DNA of 64,000 bases. Origin: an uncultured Acidimicrobiales bacterium. GTDB lineage: Bacteria > Actinomycetota > Acidimicrobiia > Acidimicrobiales > Aldehydirespiratoraceae. The stretch covers positions 806,001 through 870,000 of the forward strand of contig CATOTC010000001.1 of NCBI GenBank assembly GCA_951812975.1, in the 5' to 3' direction. The translations under genes were made by a program, and so were the position numbers. Under the pieces are notes generated by a model. That model was given only the letters and a program-made list of their open reading frames with translations, ran no database searches and was not told the origin of the DNA. Below, piece by piece: positions 57,458 through 64,000 of the stretch. How positions within the stretch are numbered: the first letter of the stretch is position 1; each line of letters opens with the position of its first letter.

Positions 57458-59161
57458 ATGAGCAAGATGCCGTTTGAGAAGTACCGTCCGTTCCCGACGG
57501 TTGAGCTTCTCGACCGGACCTGGCCGAATCGACGCATCGAGAAGGCGCCGCTGTGGTGCTCCGTCGATCTCCGTGACGGCAACCAGGCTCTTGTCGACCC
57601 CATGGACTCCAGCCGCAAGAAGCGGATGTGGGACCTGTTGGTGGCGATGGGATTCAAAGAGATCGAGGTTGGGTTCCCGGCCGCCTCCCAGACCGACTTC
57701 GACTTCGTGCGTGAGCTGATCGAAAGCGACGAGATCCCCGACGACGTCACCATCCAGGTACTGACTCAAGCTCGAGACGACCTCATCAACCGTACTTTCG
57801 AAGCGATCGAGGGCTCCCCGAGATCGATCGTGCATCTCTACAACTCGACATCGACCACACAACGTCGGGTGGTGTTCGGAACCGACCGAGCGGGAATCGT
57901 CGACATTGCCGTGAACGGTGCCAAGGTCTGCCAGCAAGGACTCGAGCGATCACCAAACCCCGAATCAATTCGCTGGCAATACAGTCCCGAGAGCTACACC
58001 GGTACCGAACCGGACTTCGCGGTCGAAGTATGCGAAGCGGTCATGGACGTCTTCCAACCAACAGCAGACAACCCGATCATCCTGAACCTTCCCGCAACCG
58101 TGGAAATGTCGACACCGAACCTTTACGCCGACATGATCGAGCACTTCGACCGGGTGGTCCGCGACCGCTCCGCAGTGATTCTGTCACTGCATCCGCACAA
58201 CGACCGGGGCACAGCCGTGGCCGCCGCGGAGATGGGCCTCATGGCTGGTGCCGACCGGATCGAGGGAACCCTGTTCGGCAACGGTGAACGGACCGGCAAC
58301 GTCGACCTGGCCACGATCGCCTTGAACCTGTTCACCCAGGGCGTCGACCCGACACTCGACATGAGCGATATCGACGAGATGCGCAGGGTGTACGAGTTCT
58401 CGAATCGGATGACCATCGATCCGCGCCACCCGTACGTCGGCGACCTCGTCTACACCGCCTTCTCGGGCAGTCACCAGGACGCCATCAAGAAAGGTATGGC
58501 AGACATCTACGACGTGCGCCCCGGCGAGGAGCTTCGGGGCGACTACGACACCTGGGACGTCCCCTACCTGCCGATCGACCCCCGCCACCTCGGCCGGTCC
58601 TACGAAGCCGTAATCCGAGTCAACAGCCAGTCCGGCAAAGCCGGAGCCGCCTACGTGCTGTTGCACGAGTACGGGCTCGACCTGCCCCGGGACCTGCAGA
58701 TCGACTTCTCCAACACCATCCAGCAGGTCACTGAAGACACCGGAACGGAGATCACCTCCTATGAGATTCACCGCCGATTCATGTCCGACTACGTGGAACC
58801 CACCGACCCCCGGGTGGAGATCATCGGTCACCGCGCCACCAGCGACACCATCGACAGTGGACTTACGACCCTGGAAGCGAAACTCATCGTCGACGGCACC
58901 GAGCGCATGGTCTCGGGCGAAGGAAACGGCCCGATCGACGCTTTCGTGAACGCCCTCAGTTCCGTGGGCCTGTTCAGGGGCAAGATCGCGGACTACACCG
59001 AGCACACACTCGGTCTCGGTTCCGACGCCACCGCGGCGGCCTACGTCGCAATCGACACCGGTGCCAGGAATCTGGTGTGGGGTGTGGGCCTGCACGAGTC
59101 GATCGTCAGCGCCTCGCTGCGAGCCATCGTCTCCGCCGTGAACAGCTCCATATCCGAATAG
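57458..59161 (+). CDS. leuA: 2-isopropylmalate synthase
   Basis: A 567-residue enzyme for the first committed step of leucine synthesis: condensing acetyl-CoA with 2-oxoisovalerate. The ATG at 57458 follows GGAGA with good spacing; upstream in-frame ATG at 57446 is less likely. The catalytic start WCSVDLRDGNQAL, metal site HPHNDRGT, and NGERTGNVDL are present, followed by linker and the C-terminal regulatory domain (from about 440) for leucine feedback. It is the long actinobacterial LeuA2 type. Expression should be controlled by the leader and hairpins upstream. Confidence 0.96.
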   Translation: MSKMPFEKYRPFPTVELLDRTWPNRRIEKAPLWCSVDLRDGNQALVDPMDSSRKKRMWDLLVAMGFKEIEVGFPAASQTDFDFVRELIESDEIPDDVTIQVLTQARDDLINRTFEAIEGSPRSIVHLYNSTSTTQRRVVFGTDRAGIVDIAVNGAKVCQQGLERSPNPESIRWQYSPESYTGTEPDFAVEVCEAVMDVFQPTADNPIILNLPATVEMSTPNLYADMIEHFDRVVRDRSAVILSLHPHNDRGTAVAAAEMGLMAGADRIEGTLFGNGERTGNVDLATIALNLFTQGVDPTLDMSDIDEMRRVYEFSNRMTIDPRHPYVGDLVYTAFSGSHQDAIKKGMADIYDVRPGEELRGDYDTWDVPYLPIDPRHLGRSYEAVIRVNSQSGKAGAAYVLLHEYGLDLPRDLQIDFSNTIQQVTEDTGTEITSYEIHRRFMSDYVEPTDPRVEIIGHRATSDTIDSGLTTLEAKLIVDGTERMVSGEGNGPIDAFVNALSSVGLFRGKIADYTEHTLGLGSDATAAAYVAIDTGARNLVWGVGLHESIVSASLRAIVSAVNSSISE

Positions 59162-59219
59162 CCCGTATTCGATCGGCCTGTATCCGATCGGCCCGGCGTC
59201 CAAATAGCATGCTTGGGCA

Positions 59220-60086
59220 ATGGAGCAACTCCTCTGGCACCACGACCCGCCGCGGTCACTCCGATCGCCCATCCTCGTCACCGCCTGGGACGGTTGGTTC
59301 GACGTCGGCGGCGCGGCCACCGGCGCGGTCGAAGCGATGCGAGGCCCGGACGCCACCCATCTGGCCAGCATCGACTCCGACGAGTTCTTCGACTTCAACG
59401 AACGCCGACCCACCGTTCGGATCGGTCCGGACGGTCGACGGATCATTGAATGGCCGTCCAACGATGTGCACTGCCTGACGCTCGAAAACCGAGACAGGGA
59501 CCTTGTGTTCATCGAGGGGGTGGAGCCGCATCTGCGTTGGCGGACTTTCGTCGACGCAGTCCTGGAGGTCATCGATCGACTCGACGTCAAACTCGTGGTC
59601 ACGCTCGGATCGATGATCGCAGAAGTACCCCACACCCGCCCGCCGACGATCACAGGCTCGACCACCGATAAAACGCTCGGCAAGCGGTTGCGCCTCAACC
59701 TGCCCTCGTATCAGGGTCCGACTGGAATAGTCGGAGCGCTGCACCAACGCCTCGACTCCGCCGACATCCCCGCAGTGTCGCTGCGGGCGAGCGTGCCGCA
59801 CTACGTGTCGGGCGCACCCAACCCCAAAGCCTCCCGCGCACTGCTGGAGCGCTTCGAACGGGTGACCGGTCTGCCGACCCGCTGGGCCAGGCTCGACCGG
59901 GAGACCCTCGAATGGGAGTCCCAAGTCAACGAGGCAATGGACGGAAACGACGAGTTGGTCCAATACGTCCGCGCCCTCGAAGAGCGCTACGACGCCGACG
60001 CAGAATCAAGCCTCCCCACCTCCGACGATCTCGCAGAGGAGTTCGAGCACTTTCTTCGCCGGCACGGCAACGAACCTCCGAGCTGA
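59220..60086 (+). CDS. PAC2-family protein
   Basis: A 288-residue protein of the PAC2 (proteasome assembly chaperone-like) family: LVTAWDGWFDVGGAATGAVE, YDIDSDEFFDF-like SIDSDEFFDFNERRP, FIEGVEPHLRWRTF and VVTLGSMIAEVPHTRP. The family is ubiquitous in actinobacteria, with unknown role. It follows leuA by 58 bases. The acidic C-terminal tail (YDADAESSLPTSDDLAEEFE) is usual for the group. Confidence 0.88.
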   Translation: MEQLLWHHDPPRSLRSPILVTAWDGWFDVGGAATGAVEAMRGPDATHLASIDSDEFFDFNERRPTVRIGPDGRRIIEWPSNDVHCLTLENRDRDLVFIEGVEPHLRWRTFVDAVLEVIDRLDVKLVVTLGSMIAEVPHTRPPTITGSTTDKTLGKRLRLNLPSYQGPTGIVGALHQRLDSADIPAVSLRASVPHYVSGAPNPKASRALLERFERVTGLPTRWARLDRETLEWESQVNEAMDGNDELVQYVRALEERYDADAESSLPTSDDLAEEFEHFLRRHGNEPPS

Positions 60087-60136
60087 ACCCATGAGGCCGA
60101 GCGAATCGGCGGGACAACGCGGCCCATACGGCGCGA

Positions 60137-60180
60137 GGCCGTGGCCCGAGCGGCCCGTGAGCGCAGCGAGCAAGAGCGGG
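60137..60180. repeat. Dispersed intergenic GC-rich repeat, copy 2
   Basis: GGCCGTGGCCCGAGCGGCCC (60137-60156) is the exact reverse complement of 8310-8329, and the flanking GCAGCGAGCAAGAGCGGGA pairs with the CCGCTCTTG motif there. It occupies the 242-base gap 60087-60328, in which no gene is supported. Confidence 0.6.
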
Positions 60181-60328
60181 AATGACACCGCCACCAAGGC
60201 AACAGGCTCTCACCTATTTGCGGGCGCTCTACGACCCTGAAGCGGCAAACAAGTGTCCGCAGCGCTGGACATGGGCGCTCGGACGCGGCAACATTTCAGC
60301 CTCAACGGTCCACCGTCAGGGGAGACGC

Positions 60329-60820
60329 ATGGAGTCAGTAACTTTGGCCGTCAACGGCACCGAAAGAAGTCTCGAAGTGGAGCCTCGCACCCTGCTGGTG
60401 CATGCTCTGCGCGACGAGTTACGCCTCACGGGAACAAACATCGGCTGCGACTCGAGCAGTTGCGGTGCTTGCACCGTGCTCGTCAACGGTCAGTCCGCAA
60501 AGTCCTGCACGATGTTTGCAGTTCAAGCCGACGGAGCCGACATCACCACCATTGAGGGCGTCGCTGACGCTGACGGAACGATGCATCCGATGCAGCAGGC
60601 GTTCCATGAACATCACGCTCTGCAATGCGGTTACTGCACACCCGGAATGGTGATGGCGGCGATATCGCTGGTCGAGGAGTATCCCGAACTTGACGACCAG
60701 GGCGTGCGCCATGGACTCGAAGGGAACCTGTGCCGCTGTACGGGCTATCAGAACATTGTGAACGCTGTCCTGGCAGTCGCCGGCTCGGGATCAGACGGTT
60801 CCAATCAGGATAGGGAGTGA
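60329..60820 (+). CDS. [2Fe-2S] subunit of molybdenum hydroxylase (form II CO-dehydrogenase-like)
   Basis: A 163-residue iron-sulfur subunit from the ATG at 60329, near GGGGAG. The plant-type cluster is bound by GCDSSSCGACTV and a later C; the second cluster by CGYCTPGM and CRCTGY. It passes electrons from the Mo subunit to the FAD subunit. First gene of an S-L-M operon; four bases separate it from the large subunit gene. In form I CO dehydrogenase the order is M-S-L; this order fits form II. Confidence 0.93.
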   Translation: MESVTLAVNGTERSLEVEPRTLLVHALRDELRLTGTNIGCDSSSCGACTVLVNGQSAKSCTMFAVQADGADITTIEGVADADGTMHPMQQAFHEHHALQCGYCTPGMVMAAISLVEEYPELDDQGVRHGLEGNLCRCTGYQNIVNAVLAVAGSGSDGSNQDRE

Positions 60821-60823
60821 ACC

Positions 60824-63208
60824 ATGACGATGACCGATGACCCCGCAACCCACATGGGCAGCCACCGACTGAGGCGTGAGGACCCCGCCCTGCTGACCGG
60901 TGAGGCACAATTCATTGACGACATGAGTCTGCACGGCGAGATCTGGGTCGGGATCGTGCGCTCCACAGAGGCCCACGCCACGATTCTCGGTGTCGACGGC
61001 AGCGCCGCGCTCGAGATCGACGGCGTGACCGAAGTGCTTTCCGGGGCCGATCTGGCGCCGTTGTGGGGAGAAGGTGCCCTGCCGTGCGCTTGGCCGGTGA
61101 CCGACGACATGCGCAACCCTGCCCACCTGCCGGTAGCCACCAGCATCGCCAAGTATGTGGGCGACGCAGTGGCCGTGGTGCTCGCCGACTCGCGTTACGC
61201 CGCCGCGGACGGGGCGGCTGCAGTTTCCGTCGACTACGACCCGCTGCCCGCGGTGGTCGACATTGAAGCCGCCGTGGCGGAGGGCGCGCCGCTGGTACAT
61301 GAGGACCTCGGCACCAACGAAAGCTACACCTGGCCGTTGATCCCTGATCCCGACGCCGTGGACGAGGCTTTCGCCAACGCCGCTGTGGTGGTGGGCGAAC
61401 GCTACGTTCAACAGCGGTTGATCCCAGCGCCGATGGAGCCCCGCGGGGTGATCGCCGCGCCGGGTGTGGCCAACGGTGAGCTCACCTTGTACTCGGCCAC
61501 ACAGATACCGCACATCCTCAAAGTGATGACTGCGGTGACGCTCGGCATCCCAGAACACAAGATCCGGGTCGTCGCACCCTCGGTCGGGGGCGGCTTCGGC
61601 TGCAAGCTCAACGTCTACGCAGAGGAGATCCTCTGCTGCGCGTTGGCGATGGACCGCGGCGTGCCGGTGCGCTGGACCGAGAGCCGCAGCGAAGCCGCGA
61701 CGGCCACGATCCAGGGCCGCGGCCAGGTGCAGCACATCGAGCTGGCCGCCGACGCGAACGGCAAGGTGCAGGCCGTGCGGGTCAAGCTGCTCGCCGACAT
61801 GGGCGCCTATCTGCAGTTGGTCACCCCGGGTGTGCCGCTGCTGGGCGGGTTCCTGTACCACGGCTGTTACGACATCGCCCACTACTCGTTCGAGTGCACC
61901 TCGGTGTTCACCAACAAGACTCCGACCGACGCCTACCGGGGTGCCGGACGCCCCGAAGCCACCTATGCGATCGAGCGGGCCATGGATTCTCTGGCGGTCG
62001 CTGTGGGCGTCACACCCGAGGAGATCCGCTCCCGCAACTTCATTGCCGCCGACGCTTTCCCGTACGAGTCCTGTGCAGGCCTCATCTTCGACAGCGGCGA
62101 CTATCAGGCAGTGCTTGACAAGGCTGTGGAGATGGCCGACCTGCAGAGCGTGCGGGCCGAGCAGGCTCGGCGGCGTGCGGACGGATCCAACCGTCAGATC
62201 GGTGTCGGCTTCTCGAGTTACGTGGAGATGTGCGGGCTTGCGCCGAGCCGTGTGCTGGCGTCGCTCAACTACGGTGCCGGCGGCTGGGAGGCAGCGACCG
62301 TGCGGGTCTTGCCAACCGCCAAAGTGCAGGTGATCACCGGTTCGACACCACACGGACAGGGCCACGAGACATCCTGGTCGATGATCGTCGCCGACAAACT
62401 CGGCATCGACCCCGACGACATCGAAGTGCTGCATTCCGACACCGCGATCAGCCCCACCGGTCTCGACACCTACGGCTCACGGTCACTATCGGTCGGCGGC
62501 ACCGCGGTGTTCATGGCCACCGACAAGGTGCTCGACAAGGCCCGGTTGATAGCCGCTCACCAGCTTGAAGCCAACGAGGACGACCTCGAATATGTCGACG
62601 GAGCGTTCCAGGTCAAGGGCACACCCACCGCAGCGGTTCCCTTCGCAGCGATCGCCTTCGCGGCGTTCACCGCACACGACCTGCCTGACGGCATGGAACC
62701 CAACCTCGAAGCTCATGTCACCTACGACCCGCCGAACTTCACGTTCCCCAACGGCACCCACATCGCGGTGGTGGAGGTGGACACCGACACCGGCAACGTC
62801 GACATCGTCGACTATGTGGCCGTTGACGACTGCGGCAACCAGGTCAACCCGATGATCGTCGAGGGTCAGGTGCACGGAGGCGTGCTGCAGGGCGCGGCCC
62901 AGGCGCTGTACGAGGATGCCGTCTACAACGAGGACGGCCAGATCGTGACCGTCAACCTGGGCGACTATCTGGTGCCGTCAGCTGCTGAAGCGCCCATTTA
63001 CCGGGTCGCTAGCCACGTGACGCCGAGTCCGACCAACCCGATGGGGGTGAAGGGCATCGGCGAAGCCGGCACCATCGCCGCCACACCGGCGGTGATCAAC
63101 GCCGTGGTCGATGCTCTGCGGCCCACCGGCGTTACCGACGTGACGATGCCGGCGTCACCACAGACTGTCTGGAGAGCCATCAACGAGGCCCAAGGAGGTG
63201 CGTCGTGA
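60824..63208 (+). CDS. Molybdopterin-binding large subunit, form II CO-dehydrogenase-like
   Basis: A 794-residue xanthine-oxidase-family subunit that would bind molybdenum with a pterin-dinucleotide cofactor. Signatures: LTGEAQFIDDM, SVGGGFGCKLNVYAEE, the active-site loop AYRGAGRPEA (about 369-378), and GVKGIGEAGTIAATPA with the catalytic Glu (about 745). AYRGAGR rather than the AYXCSFR of true CO dehydrogenase marks form II, whose substrate is unproven. It overlaps the FAD subunit gene by GTGA. Confidence 0.92.
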   Translation: MTMTDDPATHMGSHRLRREDPALLTGEAQFIDDMSLHGEIWVGIVRSTEAHATILGVDGSAALEIDGVTEVLSGADLAPLWGEGALPCAWPVTDDMRNPAHLPVATSIAKYVGDAVAVVLADSRYAAADGAAAVSVDYDPLPAVVDIEAAVAEGAPLVHEDLGTNESYTWPLIPDPDAVDEAFANAAVVVGERYVQQRLIPAPMEPRGVIAAPGVANGELTLYSATQIPHILKVMTAVTLGIPEHKIRVVAPSVGGGFGCKLNVYAEEILCCALAMDRGVPVRWTESRSEAATATIQGRGQVQHIELAADANGKVQAVRVKLLADMGAYLQLVTPGVPLLGGFLYHGCYDIAHYSFECTSVFTNKTPTDAYRGAGRPEATYAIERAMDSLAVAVGVTPEEIRSRNFIAADAFPYESCAGLIFDSGDYQAVLDKAVEMADLQSVRAEQARRRADGSNRQIGVGFSSYVEMCGLAPSRVLASLNYGAGGWEAATVRVLPTAKVQVITGSTPHGQGHETSWSMIVADKLGIDPDDIEVLHSDTAISPTGLDTYGSRSLSVGGTAVFMATDKVLDKARLIAAHQLEANEDDLEYVDGAFQVKGTPTAAVPFAAIAFAAFTAHDLPDGMEPNLEAHVTYDPPNFTFPNGTHIAVVEVDTDTGNVDIVDYVAVDDCGNQVNPMIVEGQVHGGVLQGAAQALYEDAVYNEDGQIVTVNLGDYLVPSAAEAPIYRVASHVTPSPTNPMGVKGIGEAGTIAATPAVINAVVDALRPTGVTDVTMPASPQTVWRAINEAQGGAS

Positions 63209-64000
63209 TTCCCGCAAGTTTCGACTATGAGGTGGCCGAATCGGCCGAACATGCTGTTTCGCTGCTCGCTGAGCACGGCGACGAAGCCAAGCTCCTGGCT
63301 GGTGGTCACAGCCTCATTCCGATGATGCGTTTCCGTCTGGCCACCCCGACGGTGCTTGTTGATGTGGGCCGGTTGGACGACCTGCGTTACATCAACTCCG
63401 ACAACGGAACCGTCTCGATCGGTGCGCTGACCCGCCACAGCGAACTCGAGCATTCAGCGCTGCTGGCGGAGTCCGCCCCGTTGCTGGCATCAGTCGCGGC
63501 ACTCGTGGGTGATCCGTCGGTGCGCCACCGAGGCACGTTGGGCGGCACTCTGGCCCACGCTGACCCGGCCTCGGACCTTCCCGCCGCGGTGCTGGCCCTG
63601 GGAGGCACGATCGTGGCCCGTGGTCCTGGCGGTGATCGTGAGATCGCCGCCACAGACTTCTTCGCCGGTTATTTCGAGTCAGCGCTCGCTGATGACGAGA
63701 TGATCGTCGAGGTGAGGGTCGCTGCGAGCGCCGGTGGCTGGAACTATCAGAAGTTCAACCGTCGAGCGCAGGACTGGGCGATCGTGGGCGTCGCGGTGGC
63801 CGAGGAGGGCGCTGGGGTGAGCCTGGTCAACATGGGTTCTACGCCGGTGCGCGCATCAGCTGTCGAAGCCGCAGTCGCGGCAGGAGCCTCGGCCGCCGAT
63901 GCCGCAGCGGTGGCAGCCGAGGGGCTGCAACCGCCGTCTGATCTCAACGCCGATGCCGACTATCGCCGTCATCTGGCACGGGTCTTCACAGAACGGGCCC
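63205..64000 (+). CDS. FAD-binding subunit of molybdenum hydroxylase, partial
   Basis: The 5' 265 codons of a CoxM-type subunit, cut by the window end. GTG at 63205 overlaps the previous stop and follows AAGGAGGTG. FAD motifs: AGGHSLIPMM and VRHRGTLGGTLAHADPASDL. Family members are about 280-290 residues, so only 20 or so should be missing. Third subunit of the S-L-M enzyme. Confidence 0.92.
   Translation, partial: MIPASFDYEVAESAEHAVSLLAEHGDEAKLLAGGHSLIPMMRFRLATPTVLVDVGRLDDLRYINSDNGTVSIGALTRHSELEHSALLAESAPLLASVAALVGDPSVRHRGTLGGTLAHADPASDLPAAVLALGGTIVARGPGGDREIAATDFFAGYFESALADDEMIVEVRVAASAGGWNYQKFNRRAQDWAIVGVAVAEEGAGVSLVNMGSTPVRASAVEAAVAAGASAADAAAVAAEGLQPPSDLNADADYRRHLARVFTERA

Overview
The window reads as chromosomal DNA of a high-GC actinomycete. 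An acidimicrobial relative (Ilumatobacter or marine Acidimicrobiia type) is my best guess. Grounds are inference from gene content: many GTG/TTG starts, a PspC-domain membrane protein facing a PspC-domain histidine kinase, abundant acyl-CoA dehydrogenases and short-chain dehydrogenases, a MaoC-type hydratase, a PAC2 protein, a form II CO-dehydrogenase-like S-L-M operon and a leader-peptide attenuator before leuA. No rRNA, tRNA, CRISPR array or intact transposase was recognised.

Left arm (1-19.4 kb), catabolism and envelope stress. It holds a zinc alcohol dehydrogenase and VOC protein; a 2-kb cassette of two lipoproteins and a secreted metzincin-like protein, bounded by direct repeats made of the ends of the neighbouring VOC and phytanoyl-CoA-dioxygenase genes; then that dioxygenase, two divergent acyl-CoA dehydrogenases and an enoyl-CoA hydratase. 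The PspC pair follows, then a TauD-type dioxygenase, two SDRs (the first with an in-frame 18-bp tandem repeat), an amidohydrolase, a sulfatase and a clear creatinase.

Middle (19.6-43.3 kb), a defence island. Its main genes all lie on the minus strand. Its frame is a DUF499 ATPase with a HEPN head, a beta-class DNA methyltransferase, a DUF1156 methylase and a SNF2-type helicase with a DUF3883 tail; the DUF499/DUF1156/helicase trio has been noted in surveys of defence islands. Between the DUF1156 and helicase genes sit three other modules: (i) a tightly overlapped three-gene operon of C5 DNA methyltransferase, a roughly 990-residue protein with a MORC-like GHKL ATPase at one end and a histidine-kinase core at the other, and a receiver-domain protein; (ii) a Fic gene; (iii) a three-gene set ending in a DUF433-type antitoxin and a PIN-like toxin. 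The Fic gene and the helicase-DUF3883 gene are each cut by a single in-frame TAG. Remnants of Phd/RelE-type toxin-antitoxin modules lie at the left edge and inside. Module (i) is my best candidate for a system not yet described.

Right arm (43.4-64 kb), housekeeping and catabolism. It has a DCC-type thiol protein, a small membrane protein, a flavin-binding protein, protein-isoaspartate methyltransferase, a lone NarL-type response regulator (likely partner of the PspC kinase 34 kb away), a LysR regulator, two M24-fold proteins (the second lacking most metal ligands), two SDRs, a DUF1214 protein, a sulfotransferase, an acyl-CoA dehydrogenase with a MaoC protein, YqeC, leuA with its attenuator, a PAC2 protein and the S-L-M molybdenum hydroxylase operon, cut by the window end.
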